A program made the position numbers and the translations under genes. The notes under the pieces are model-generated. The model made no database searches, was not told the origin of the DNA, and worked only from the letters and a program-made list of their open reading frames with translations. 10,668 nucleotides of DNA. It comes from Pyrinomonadaceae bacterium (lineage in GTDB: Bacteria > Acidobacteriota > Blastocatellia > Pyrinomonadales > Pyrinomonadaceae). The stretch is taken from assembly GCA_025937955.1 (NCBI GenBank), contig JAICQI010000131.1:1-10668 (forward strand). Direction: 5' to 3'. Shown here piece after piece: positions 1-7,373 of the stretch. Numbering within the stretch: position 1 is the first letter of the stretch; every line of letters begins with the position of its first letter.

Positions 1-651
1 GGCGACGTGCTGGAGCTGAAATTTAATCAGGGTACCGGAACAGAAGCAGTGCTCAACGATAAGGATTACATCATTCTCGAGGTGCCGGACATTACCGGCA
101 ATGGAACCGGTGAAACAGCCGAACTCACCGCGGGTCTTGAGAATTTTTGCAAAACGCTTGGCGACAACATCCATATGACGCCCAGTTCAAACAAGAACAA
201 TGGGCCAAGGAACTCAGGGGATGGAATTAATACTCGTTTCAACGAGTATGCCAATGGATACGGGAATGCGCTTCAACCCGACGTTTATCATCCTGATAGC
301 AACATCGCGACGGGCATTACAGAGCAAGATTACCGCCTCGGCACGGGTGCTCAACCACCAACGTCAAATACAGATTACATGGAGCACGGCCGGAGGTACT
401 TGATAATGCCGATAATCCTGCCAAATGGCCCTCCACCCTTGCAGGCGAGTTATCCGGCCTACACGACAAATATTCAAAAATGGGTGAGATTCTTTCTGAA
501 GGATAAAGCCAAAATCATTCAGGGCAATTGCTCAGCCGACCCTCTCTGCGGTGCGATTACTGTCGAAGTTGTCGAGATTGCGGGCCCGATCAGCCCGGTG
601 GTTCCGACCGCCGAGAGCTCCAGTCTGACGCTTCCGGTCATATTCAGGTGA
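1..651 (+). CDS. TadG-like Flp pilus assembly protein, C-terminal part (5' partial)
   Basis: The reading frame is open from the first base (GGC GAC precede the first possible GTG at 7), so this is most likely the C-terminal 216 residues of a longer protein whose start lies outside the window. It shows no membrane segment. It has an Asn/Gly-rich middle (GINTRFNEYANGYGNAL) and then a predicted beta-rich tail. That tail has the motif RRYLIMPIILP, a WVRFFLKDKAKI helix, a close cysteine pair (NCSADPLCG) and a run ending SSLTLPVIF. This looks like the extracytoplasmic C-terminal half of TadG-like proteins, which normally have an N-terminal membrane anchor and sit beside TadE in Tad pilus loci. Its stop (649-651) is 16 bases before the next start, consistent with one operon. 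The family call rests mainly on context and general resemblance. A GTG start at 7 giving a small 214-residue protein is possible but less likely, because no signal peptide or anchor would be present. Confidence 0.6.
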   Translation, partial: GDVLELKFNQGTGTEAVLNDKDYIILEVPDITGNGTGETAELTAGLENFCKTLGDNIHMTPSSNKNNGPRNSGDGINTRFNEYANGYGNALQPDVYHPDSNIATGITEQDYRLGTGAQPPTSNTDYMEHGRRYLIMPIILPNGPPPLQASYPAYTTNIQKWVRFFLKDKAKIIQGNCSADPLCGAITVEVVEIAGPISPVVPTAESSSLTLPVIFR

Positions 652-657
652 GGTGGT
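651..657 (+). promoter_or_regulatory. Ribosome binding site deciding the start of the first TadE gene
   Basis: AGGTGGT begins on the last base of the preceding gene's stop codon and lies 10 bases before ATG 668. This favours ATG 668 over the in-frame GTG at 653, which would lie inside the ribosome binding site itself. Confidence 0.6.
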
Positions 658-667
658 GATAAACGTT

Positions 668-1180
668 ATGAAACTACCGCCTTTTGCGAAGCGAAGTCGT
701 GCACGATTGATAAGTGATGAGCGCGGTTCTTCCATCGTTGAGCTCGCCATAGTTTTTCCGATCCTGCTACTCCTGTTTGTAGGAGTCGCGGAGATTGGTC
801 GTTTGTTTTATACGTACACGACCCTGGCTAAAGCTACCAAGATGGGAGCTCGTTTTCTTACTACGGAGAAGGACGCTGAATCTACGAACACGACCACAAT
901 CGCGAACACTAAGACAAGGGCGGCGAGGCTGGTGGTCTGTGGTTTCGAAGACACTTGCACCGATAGACCATCGATTTTGCCGGGACTAACGACGGCGAAC
1001 GTTTTAGTCACGCTTCCCAATACAACACCCGGCTTCCTTGGCCCCAGGTACGTGAAGGTGGAGATTACGGGCTATACCTACAACCCGCTCGTCTTCAATG
1101 TTGCGGGTGCCACCGACGCCACGAGTTCGACTTTCTATTTTCCACTGGAGCCAGCCACCGAGATGCGCTACATGCACTAA
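668..1180 (+). CDS. tadE: TadE-like pseudopilin/minor pilin (first copy)
   Basis: This is a 170-residue TadE-family protein. The N-terminus is short and basic (residues 1-19), followed by a type IV prepilin-peptidase-like site ERG|SSIVE, with Gly20 at -1 and Glu25 at +5. A hydrophobic segment follows (about 26-43) and then the family-typical EIGRLFYTYTTLAKATKMGARF. The periplasmic part carries two close cysteines (C91 and C97, CGFEDTC) and a C-terminal V-x-V-x-I-x-GY-x-Y strand shared with the next gene. TadE/TadF proteins are processed by the TadV/CpaA peptidase and are needed for Flp pilus assembly, probably as minor pilins. I chose ATG 668 for its ribosome binding site; GTG 653 would add five residues. 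It lies directly behind the TadG-like gene and 31 bases before the second TadE. Family is secure, exact role (TadE or TadF) is not. Confidence 0.85.
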   Translation: MKLPPFAKRSRARLISDERGSSIVELAIVFPILLLLFVGVAEIGRLFYTYTTLAKATKMGARFLTTEKDAESTNTTTIANTKTRAARLVVCGFEDTCTDRPSILPGLTTANVLVTLPNTTPGFLGPRYVKVEITGYTYNPLVFNVAGATDATSSTFYFPLEPATEMRYMH

Positions 1181-1211
1181 AGCGCGCCTCCGGCTAAGCA
1201 TTTTTTAGATT

Positions 1212-1694
1212 ATGAGAAGTCACAACAGCAAAAAATCGCAAAGCGGCGTCGCCGTGGTGGAATTTGCCGTTACGGCTGCTTTCTTTTTCCTGATGCTCGT
1301 TGCGGTTGTCGCCGGCGGACACTTTTTCTATACACACAGTGGCATCGTCGAAGCCACCAGACGCGCTGCACGATATGCCGCTAATCAATGTCCCGATGTA
1401 GCAGCGTTCGCCAGTTGCGGAAATCGTGCTACGACCCTGGCTCGCGTCAGGAACGTTGCCGTTTACGACAATCCAGATGCAACTAATACGGCGACTCCCT
1501 TTTTGCCTAATCTCCAGACATCGAATGTAACCGTAACATACTCTACCTCCCCTGCCTTTGGTGTCGCGACGGGTACCGTCAGCGTCAAAATTGAGGGTTA
1601 CTCGTACGTCTTCATGGGGTTCTCTATAACCATGCCCACATATCAGACAACGGTACAAGGAGAGAGCGCCGGATTCATACCGCCCAATATGTAA
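1212..1694 (+). CDS. tadE: TadE-like pseudopilin/minor pilin (second copy)
   Basis: This is a 160-residue TadE-family protein. A basic leader (MRSHNSKKSQSG) ends in a peptidase-like site with Gly12 at -1 and Glu17 at +5 (G|VAVVE). A phenylalanine-rich hydrophobic helix follows (about 17-38) and then HFFYTHSGIVEATRRAARYA, the usual TadE amphipathic stretch. Two cysteines (C60 and C69) may form a disulfide in the periplasm. The C-terminal TVSVKIEGYSYVF matches the layout of the first copy (YVKVEITGYTY), so the two genes probably arose by an old duplication. I see no good Shine-Dalgarno sequence before ATG 1212 (only a T-rich stretch), so translation may depend on the upstream gene. This copy may fill the TadF slot of better-known loci. 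Confidence 0.83.
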   Translation: MRSHNSKKSQSGVAVVEFAVTAAFFFLMLVAVVAGGHFFYTHSGIVEATRRAARYAANQCPDVAAFASCGNRATTLARVRNVAVYDNPDATNTATPFLPNLQTSNVTVTYSTSPAFGVATGTVSVKIEGYSYVFMGFSITMPTYQTTVQGESAGFIPPNM

Positions 1695-1800
1695 TTAAAT
1701 GCGCTGCACTGGCGAAGGCGCTTCTGCACAAGCGGGGCAATTAAGACTTTAGTCGAATAAGTAATCGTAAACATCAAGGGTCTTAAAAAGAGTTTAAGAT
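1695..1800 (+). promoter_or_regulatory. cpaE leader with overlapping inverted repeats
   Basis: These 106 bases separate the TadE pair from cpaE and form the longest gap between genes in the window. TTAAGAC at 1741-1747 has a perfect inverted partner GTCTTAA at 1780-1786. A second, mutually exclusive stem pairs TCTTAAA (1781-1787) with TTTAAGA (1793-1799) around the loop AAGAG, which is the only ribosome-binding-site-like sequence before ATG 1801. No convincing -35/-10 pair was found by eye. The stems are AT-rich and therefore weak, so a regulatory role is only a suggestion. Confidence 0.3.
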
Positions 1801-3024
1801 ATGCAACCACTAACATTCGTCATCATGGGTAAGGATCCAGAGTCCTCACAGGAGATCAAGGCAGCATTGCAGGCCAGTGGTCGTGCGAGAGTGCTCGCGG
1901 AGTGCGATGGGCACGACAGGATGCTCGCGGAGATCATGCGACTTCGTCCCTCAGCCGCAATTCTTATCCTGGACGCGACCAATCCCGACAAGGAGTTTTC
2001 TTTTATCAGCAAACTCCACGGGATGAACTCGGGAACGGCGATTATCGCCGCTGCGCCTAATGCATCACCGGCACTGATCCTCGGCAGCATGCGCGCGGGC
2101 GCTAATGAGTTCTTACAAATTCCAGTTATTCCAGACGAATTCCAAACAGTGCTCAGGCGAGTTGCGGAAGTTCGCAAAGAAGAGCACAGCACCTCAGGTA
2201 AACACGCTCGCGTTATCGCCGTATTTTCCGGCAAGGGTGGGGCCGGCGTCTCTTTCCTGGGAACCAATTTGGCGGCGGCAGTCGGCGCCCCAACAGTTTT
2301 AGTTGATCTTAACCTGCAAGCTGGAGACGCAGCCTCGTTTCTCGGACTGGACGCGAAATATTCACTACTGGATTTCGCTCGCAACCGCACGCGCCTTGAT
2401 GAATCGCTCATTACCAGCATGGTGATGCCTCACTCTCCCCAACTCTCTCTTGTCGCTGCGCCAAACGAAGCACATGAGGCGGAAGAGATCAGGCCTGAGG
2501 ACATCCCGGAAATTCTTCATCTGCTGGGCCAAAAGTTTCAGTGTGTCGTGCTCGATCTTCCCCACACGTTTGATCCGATAACTATAGCCGCTCTCGATCT
2601 GGCAGATGACATTCTCCTGACCTTGACGTTGGATATTCCCGGAATACGCAGTACCAAGCGAGCGCTGAAAGTTTTCGATCGTCTGGGCTATCCGCGGGAA
2701 AAGGTAAGCGTTGTCGTCAATCGCTGGAGTAAGGGTATCGATGTTGAATTGCACAAAGTTGAAGGTCACCTGGGAGAGCAGCTTATTGGGTTTGTACCAA
2801 ACGACTACAGGAAGGTCATGGACTCAATAAATTTGGGACGACCGTTGGTGTATGGCGAACCTTCCTCGAAGATCGCCGTGGAGATAAAAAGAATTGCAGC
2901 AACTCTGATTGCAGGTGGAGAAACATCTTCGCCACAGCCACGCAAGAAGCTTTTCCGATCGGTGTTTGGCCGACAGGCTTCGACGACCGGGCTCGAGCTT
3001 TCGACGTTGCCTGATAAAGCGTAA
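1801..3024 (+). CDS. cpaE: CpaE/TadZ-type pilus localisation ATPase
   Basis: This 407-residue protein has the two-part build of CpaE/TadZ. An N-terminal receiver-like domain (about 4-125) contains an AAILILDAT strand and SMRAGANEFLQIPV, like the end of response-regulator receivers. A MinD/ParA-type ATPase domain follows (about 136-370). The P-loop is SGKGGAGVS (143-151): the signature lysine of deviant Walker A motifs is kept (K145), but the usual lysine before Ser/Thr is valine (V150), an atypical P-loop as in other TadZ/CpaE proteins. The A' motif is VLVDLNLQAGD (167-176) and the Walker-B-like strand is VVLDLPH (249-255). VVVNRW (304-309) matches the base-recognition region of the family. 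CpaE/TadZ proteins mark the site of Tad assembly, often a pole. The tail from about 372 is Ser/Lys/Arg-rich and probably flexible. ATG 1801 has only a weak ribosome binding site; M9 is an alternative start. Confidence 0.9.
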   Translation: MQPLTFVIMGKDPESSQEIKAALQASGRARVLAECDGHDRMLAEIMRLRPSAAILILDATNPDKEFSFISKLHGMNSGTAIIAAAPNASPALILGSMRAGANEFLQIPVIPDEFQTVLRRVAEVRKEEHSTSGKHARVIAVFSGKGGAGVSFLGTNLAAAVGAPTVLVDLNLQAGDAASFLGLDAKYSLLDFARNRTRLDESLITSMVMPHSPQLSLVAAPNEAHEAEEIRPEDIPEILHLLGQKFQCVVLDLPHTFDPITIAALDLADDILLTLTLDIPGIRSTKRALKVFDRLGYPREKVSVVVNRWSKGIDVELHKVEGHLGEQLIGFVPNDYRKVMDSINLGRPLVYGEPSSKIAVEIKRIAATLIAGGETSSPQPRKKLFRSVFGRQASTTGLELSTLPDKA

Positions 3025-3073
3025 AAGAAGCTACTGACTGTATCCAACAAAGTTGTCGTGAGTTTTAAGAACT

Positions 3074-3079
3074 GAGGGA
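3074..3079 (+). promoter_or_regulatory. Ribosome binding site of cpaF
   Basis: GAGGGA lies 7 bases before ATG 3087 and supports that start. The 62-base gap from cpaE also has GAGTTTTAAGA at 3060-3070, one T longer than GAGTTTAAGA just before cpaE (1790-1799). This may be chance. Confidence 0.6.
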
Positions 3080-3086
3080 AAACAAT

Positions 3087-4409
3087 ATGGCATTGCGAGA
3101 GAGATATGTACGAGATGGTGACGGCACTGCCGCTCGCCTCGATGACGGAATCTATGGCAACCAAAGCTTCCAGGAGATCAAGGCACGGCTGCATCGCGCA
3201 ATCATCACGCGCATGGATCTCAAAAAGCTGAATGCTCTGCCGTCTGATCGTCTCCATACGGAAGTATCCCGTCTCGCAGAAGATCTCCTCTTGGCAGAGA
3301 ATCTCCCACTCTCAACTATTGAGCGCGATCGTCTTGTCAGCGAGGTCCACCACGAGCTCTTCGGTCTTGGACCACTCGAGCCCTTGCTTAGCGACCCAAC
3401 CATCTCCGACATTCTTGTCAATTCTCATTCCAACATCTACATCGAGCGCAAAGGCAAACTCGAAAAGACGGCGATCTCCTTTAAAGACGACGAGCACTTG
3501 ATGCGCGTTATTGAACGCATCGTGTCGACGGTTGGTCGCCGAATCGATGAGGCTCAGCCAATGGTTGATGCCCGTCTCCCTGACGGCTCTCGCGTGAACG
3601 CCATCATTCCCCCGCTGGCGATCGATGGTCCAACTCTCTCTATCCGCCGCTTTGGGACGGATCCTTTAAAGATGCCGGCCCTAATCGAAAATGGGGCCTT
3701 GACTAAGGAGATAGCCATCCTCTTCGAAATGTGTGTTCGAGCACGATTGAACATCATCATTTCCGGAGGTACCGGCGCGGGCAAAACGACTTTGCTCAAT
3801 GCCATGTCGGCTTACATTCCTGCCGACGAGCGCATCGTTACCATTGAGGACTCGGCTGAACTCCAGCTTCAACAGCCACATTGCGTCAGATTGGAAACTC
3901 GTCCGTCGAACATTGAAGGTCGAGGGGAAATTACCCAGAGAGATTTGGTGAAGAACTCCCTGCGTATGAGACCGGATCGCATTGTAGTAGGCGAGGTCCG
4001 TGGCGGTGAGGCTATCGACATGCTACAGGCAATGAACACCGGCCACGATGGATCGTTAACCACCATCCACGCCAACACTCCGAGAGACGCTCTCTCTCGT
4101 CTCGAGACGATGATTCAAATGACCGGCATGAGGCTTTCAGACCGGGCCATGCGCCAGCAGATTGCTTCGGCGGTAAACCTGGTAATTCAAGTAGCGCGAC
4201 TTACTGATGGAACCCGTCGCATCGTGTCAATCTATGAGATCACCGGCATGGAAGGTGAAACGATCACGATGCAGGAGATTTTCTTATTTGAACGCACGAG
4301 CGTGGATGCTAACGGAAAGGTCGTAGGCCGTTTCCGAACCACGGGCATTCGACCGCGTTTTGCGGAACGATTGAAACAATACGGAATGCAGTTGCCGGCG
4401 TTCTTCTAA
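3087..4409 (+). CDS. cpaF: CpaF/TadA secretion ATPase of the Tad pilus
   Basis: This is a 440-residue, full-length type II/IV secretion ATPase of the CpaF/TadA clade, the hexameric cytoplasmic motor of the Flp pilus. The N-terminal helical part (about 25-95) has ELFGLGPLEPLLSDPTISDILVN, typical of CpaF. DARLPDGSRVNAIIPP (161-176) and LSIRRFG (184-190) come next. In the ATPase core, Walker A is GGTGAGKTT (227-235), the Asp box is IVTIEDSAEL (250-259), Walker B is RIVVGEVRGGE (298-308), and the His box is TGHDGSLTTIHANT (318-331). All key residues are intact. The stop codon overlaps the strong ribosome binding site of tadB, as expected for partners in one complex. In known Tad systems this ATPase drives both extension and retraction; nothing here tests that. 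Confidence 0.96.
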   Translation: MALRERYVRDGDGTAARLDDGIYGNQSFQEIKARLHRAIITRMDLKKLNALPSDRLHTEVSRLAEDLLLAENLPLSTIERDRLVSEVHHELFGLGPLEPLLSDPTISDILVNSHSNIYIERKGKLEKTAISFKDDEHLMRVIERIVSTVGRRIDEAQPMVDARLPDGSRVNAIIPPLAIDGPTLSIRRFGTDPLKMPALIENGALTKEIAILFEMCVRARLNIIISGGTGAGKTTLLNAMSAYIPADERIVTIEDSAELQLQQPHCVRLETRPSNIEGRGEITQRDLVKNSLRMRPDRIVVGEVRGGEAIDMLQAMNTGHDGSLTTIHANTPRDALSRLETMIQMTGMRLSDRAMRQQIASAVNLVIQVARLTDGTRRIVSIYEITGMEGETITMQEIFLFERTSVDANGKVVGRFRTTGIRPRFAERLKQYGMQLPAFF

Positions 4410-4414
4410 GGAGG
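4408..4414 (+). promoter_or_regulatory. Strong ribosome binding site of tadB overlapping the cpaF stop
   Basis: AAGGAGG includes the last two bases of the cpaF stop codon and stands 4 bases before ATG 4419. It is the best Shine-Dalgarno match in the window and suggests coupled translation of cpaF and tadB. Confidence 0.75.
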
Positions 4415-4418
4415 CGAG

Positions 4419-5384
4419 ATGTTACTTTCAACGATAATTTTTTTATTCTTTCTTTTTCTCACCTACGCCCTTTTCCTGATGGCCTCGCGTAAAGCGGACG
4501 CCAGACAAGAACGTTTGAAACAGCGTGTCGCTGAGGCGTTGCAGGAAAACTCAGAGCTCACGCTCGAACAATCGATTCAGATCACACGCGACGATTCGAT
4601 CAGCAGTAATCCCACGATCAACCGGCTGCTAGCGCCACTTAATTTTGTCAAGAGGCTTGACAACCTGGTACAGCAGGCCGATATGCAAATTACGGTCAGT
4701 CGTTTATTGGCTTTTTGCTTCATAGCCGGGCTGATGGCCGGGTTGGCTTCTTATACGGTTATGAACGTGGTCCTGGCTTTTGTAGTCGCCGTGGTTGCGG
4801 CCTCTCTTCCACTGCTACACGTCAGTCGTGTACGCAAGAAGAGGCTTTTAAAGTTCAACGAGCAGCTTCCGGACACTCTTGACCTCCTGAGCCGCTCTCT
4901 CCAGGTTGGACATGCATTCTCCGAATCGCTCCATCAGGTTGCCAGTGAGATGCCCGAGCCCATTGCTTCAGAGTTTCGGATTACGTTCGAAGAACAAAAG
5001 TTGGGCCTTTCGACAAAAGCGGCCCTCGATCGACTCAGTGATCGTGTTCCACTTCCGGATCTGCATCTTTGCGTCACTGCAATTCATATTCAGCGCGAAA
5101 CGGGCGGCAACCTTGCAGAGATTCTTGAAAAGGTGGCGCAAACAATTCGCGAGCGCTTCAAGCTGATGGAGGACTTTCGGACTATGACAACAAGCGCACG
5201 TGGTTCGGCGTGGATCCTCTGCGGCCTGCCGTTTGTCATTGTCTTTGTAATGACAATGATCAATCCGAAATACATGGCGCCGCTTCTCTACGACCAGCGA
5301 GGACACTTTGTAATCGTTTGTGCCGTAATACTTATGCTGCTGGGCATACTTACGATTAAAAGAATCTTGAACATCAAAGTTTAG
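4419..5384 (+). CDS. tadB: TadB inner-membrane platform protein
   Basis: This 321-residue type II secretion F-family protein (GspF-like) forms, with TadC, the inner-membrane platform on which CpaF acts. Membrane segments visible by hydrophobicity are about 2-21, 94-112, 114-134, 263-281 and 295-315. The cytoplasmic F domain (about 145-260) includes the family motif LPDTLDLLSRSLQVGHAFSESL (residues 150-171) and HIQRETGGNLAEILEKVAQTIRER (residues 223-246), with the usual ETGGNLAEIL core. A charged region after the first helix (about 24-65) is typical of TadB. It begins 9 bases after the cpaF stop and precedes tadC by 28 bases. I call it TadB rather than TadC from its first position, its ETGGNLAE motif and its order relative to cpaF. 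Confidence 0.93.
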   Translation: MLLSTIIFLFFLFLTYALFLMASRKADARQERLKQRVAEALQENSELTLEQSIQITRDDSISSNPTINRLLAPLNFVKRLDNLVQQADMQITVSRLLAFCFIAGLMAGLASYTVMNVVLAFVVAVVAASLPLLHVSRVRKKRLLKFNEQLPDTLDLLSRSLQVGHAFSESLHQVASEMPEPIASEFRITFEEQKLGLSTKAALDRLSDRVPLPDLHLCVTAIHIQRETGGNLAEILEKVAQTIRERFKLMEDFRTMTTSARGSAWILCGLPFVIVFVMTMINPKYMAPLLYDQRGHFVIVCAVILMLLGILTIKRILNIKV

Positions 5385-5412
5385 GACCTTTTCCAAGAAA
5401 GAACGTGCTGAA

Positions 5413-6318
5413 ATGTTAATCCTGATCGTCCTATTGACATTCACTTCATTAGTTCTCGGCGTTATGAGCCTCTATTGGTTGTTTGCTCGACAACAGGGGG
5501 TTGTGACCGCGCGACTGGAAAGCATCGATCCCTCACTGACTCTTATCGAGAACAATCCGGTTACGACCATGGCCGAGCGTGTGGCTGAGCCTCTGAATCG
5601 CATAGTGCCAATCTCAGCGAAGGATGCGGCAAAACTGCAGAAGCGATTGCTTAATGCTGGATACCGATCACCGGATGCGGCGATGGCTTTTCGAGCAATT
5701 CAGTTGAGCCTCGTTGTCGCTCTCCCAACTTTAGTGATAACGATAGGCTACCTCCTTGATCGTCCAGTAAGAACAACCGTCATATTGAGTGTGTTGGGCG
5801 CCGCTATCGGCTTTTACTTACCGCGGATGATACTGGGCAACAAGATCAAACAACGACAGCTTCGAATCACCTGGGGGCTGGCTGATACCTTAGACCTGAT
5901 GGTTGTGGCTGTAGAAGCCGGGCTAGGTCTGAATGCGGCACTCAATCGCGTCGCGGAAGAGCTGAAAAAGACACATCCGGATCTTCACTATGAGCTCGAG
6001 TTAGTGAATCTCGAAATTCGTGTGGGACGTAGCCGTGAAGAGGCGCTACGCAATCTTGCTGAAAGAACGGGTGTTGACGACATTCGCAGTTTTGTTGCTT
6101 TGCTGATTCAGGCCGATCGTTACGGATCTTCTATCGCCAAAGCGGTTCGAATTTTCGCAGAGTCGCTCAGAACCAAGCGCCGCCAGAAAGCAGAACAGGC
6201 ATCCCAGAAAGCAGCATTGAAGCTTATTTTCCCGCTTACAGTGTTTCTCTTCCCCGTAATTTTGTTAATGATTCTGGCTCCGGCAGTTCTGAATCTTATC
6301 GACCTATTCGTCATGTAA
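5413..6318 (+). CDS. tadC: TadC inner-membrane platform protein
   Basis: This 301-residue second F-family protein is the paralogue and partner of TadB in the Tad platform. It has hydrophobic segments at about 3-24, 97-115, 120-138 and 270-290, with the C-terminal one running FPLTVFLFPVILLMILAPAVL. The F domain (about 154-265) carries WGLADTLDLMVVAVEAGLGL and LIQADRYGSSIAKAVRIFAESLR (residues 231-253), the TadC version of the ETGG motif (DRYGSS). The region RRQKAEQASQKAALKLIFPL before the last helix is also characteristic of TadC. The Shine-Dalgarno sequence is poor (AAGAAAGAA at about 5396), so translation may lean on that of tadB. It ends 12 bases before the tadD start. Confidence 0.93.
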   Translation: MLILIVLLTFTSLVLGVMSLYWLFARQQGVVTARLESIDPSLTLIENNPVTTMAERVAEPLNRIVPISAKDAAKLQKRLLNAGYRSPDAAMAFRAIQLSLVVALPTLVITIGYLLDRPVRTTVILSVLGAAIGFYLPRMILGNKIKQRQLRITWGLADTLDLMVVAVEAGLGLNAALNRVAEELKKTHPDLHYELELVNLEIRVGRSREEALRNLAERTGVDDIRSFVALLIQADRYGSSIAKAVRIFAESLRTKRRQKAEQASQKAALKLIFPLTVFLFPVILLMILAPAVLNLIDLFVM

Positions 6319-6320
6319 TT

Positions 6321-6326
6321 GGAGGA
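6321..6326 (+). promoter_or_regulatory. Ribosome binding site deciding the tadD start
   Basis: GGAGGA lies 4 bases before ATG 6331. It rules out the in-frame TTG at 6319, which would put the ribosome binding site inside the coding sequence, and it leaves a clean signal peptide at the N-terminus. Confidence 0.75.
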
Positions 6327-6330
6327 ACCC

Positions 6331-7344
6331 ATGGCAAAAACCACTCTTTCTTCTTTGTTGGCTCTCGTTCTCCTCGTCGCGCTGGTGTCGCACCCGCGCA
6401 TTACCAGTGCCGAAGGATATGACTGGGCGGCGCTAGTGGCCGCGGAAGAGGCTGCCGAGGCGGCAGAGAATGAGACTGCGCAGGAAACTGCTGAGACTCA
6501 GAAAAAGAAGTCCGGCAACGGTTTTGCCCGTGCTCTCGGAGCGCCCTTCCGCGCGCTCGGCCGGCTCTTCGGGGGAGGTAACAATAAAAAGAAGAGTGAG
6601 CAGTCGGCAAAGCAACACAAGATCAGTGAAAAACAAGCCGCAACGTTTGAAAGTGCAAAAGTATTTCGAGTGAAAGATGCACGAGGCGATTCAAGCGCGC
6701 CAGCTCCTGCCGTCGTCGTGAATAAGCCGGTGGACGGTCACTTGCAAAAGGGTCGTGAGCTACTCAACGCCGGCAAAGTAAACGAAGCTATTGCTGAGCT
6801 GACAGCCGCCGAATCAGTCGATCCTAAATCGGCCGAGATCCAGAACCTCCTGGGTGTTGCCTACGGCAGCAAGGGCATGCCCGATCGCGCGCTCAAGGCG
6901 TTTGAGGCTGCGGTGCGTGCTGACAAAAACAATGCGCAGTATCTGAACAACTACGGGTTCCTTCTGCTTCAGACCAGCAATTTCGAAGGTGCACTCAAAC
7001 AATTGAAGCGGGCTGCGAAACTCTCCCCAAGTGATGCGCGCATCTGGAACAACCTCGCGATTGCCCAATGTCAGCGCGAAAAGTTTGACGAGGCTTACCA
7101 GAGTTTTGTGCGTGCCGTCGGCGAATATGATGCCCATGTGAACATGGCGGCCCAACTCCTGGCGCAAGGTCTGGGCCAGGAAGCGATCAAACATTTGGAG
7201 GTTGCCAACTCGTTGCGTCCTGAATCAATCGAAGTTTTGACCAGGCTTGCGGGGCTTTACAGAATGACCGGCAGAATCTCCGATGCAGAAACTGCTCGCA
7301 GGAACCTGATCGCTTTGCAAACATCAGCGGCGGCACAAAAATAA
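6331..7344 (+). CDS. tadD: TadD-like secreted TPR protein
   Basis: This is a 337-residue protein in the TadD position. A Sec signal peptide is evident (residues 1-27, hydrophobic LLALVLLVALV, likely cut after ITSA). No lipobox cysteine is present, whereas many TadD proteins are lipoproteins. Residues 31-57 are Ala/Glu-rich (AAEEAAEAAENETAQETAET). A basic Gly-rich patch follows (about 58-89: FARALGAPFRALGRLFGGG, then NNKKK) and a linker to about 130. Tandem TPRs fill about 134-325. Clear repeats start near HLQKGRELLNAGKVNEAI (137-154), AEIQNLLGVAYGSKGMPDRAL (168-188), AQYLNNYGFLLLQTSNFEGAL (202-222) and ARIWNNLAIAQCQREKFDEAY (236-256), with weaker ones after. TadD proteins are thought to help assemble other Tad envelope parts, such as the secretin. 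The TPR call is firm; the TadD name rests on position. Confidence 0.82.
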   Translation: MAKTTLSSLLALVLLVALVSHPRITSAEGYDWAALVAAEEAAEAAENETAQETAETQKKKSGNGFARALGAPFRALGRLFGGGNNKKKSEQSAKQHKISEKQAATFESAKVFRVKDARGDSSAPAPAVVVNKPVDGHLQKGRELLNAGKVNEAIAELTAAESVDPKSAEIQNLLGVAYGSKGMPDRALKAFEAAVRADKNNAQYLNNYGFLLLQTSNFEGALKQLKRAAKLSPSDARIWNNLAIAQCQREKFDEAYQSFVRAVGEYDAHVNMAAQLLAQGLGQEAIKHLEVANSLRPESIEVLTRLAGLYRMTGRISDAETARRNLIALQTSAAAQK

Positions 7345-7373
7345 TTCGTCTCACGTAAACAGGATCATCCGCG

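Noticed and set aside
653..667. GTG 653 as the start of the first TadE protein
   Set aside because: It would place the ribosome-binding sequence within the coding region; ATG 668 has good spacing and gives a standard short basic leader.
1181..1211. A terminator between the two TadE genes, suggested by the T-run near 1201-1206
   Set aside because: No stable GC-rich stem precedes the T-run, and the flanking genes are clearly functionally linked.
1794..2420. A 208-codon open frame on the minus strand opposite cpaE
   Set aside because: It is fully antisense to the clearly conserved cpaE, is Ser/Arg/Ala-rich without any recognisable motif, and is best explained by codon bias of the real gene.
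4968..5444. A 158-codon open frame on the minus strand opposite tadB and spanning into tadC
   Set aside because: It crosses the boundary of two well-supported genes, has no recognisable domain or ribosome binding site, and its composition looks like a shadow frame.
6319..6330. TTG 6319 as the start of tadD
   Set aside because: The next codons are the GGAGGA ribosome binding site itself, and ATG 6331 begins a clean signal peptide.
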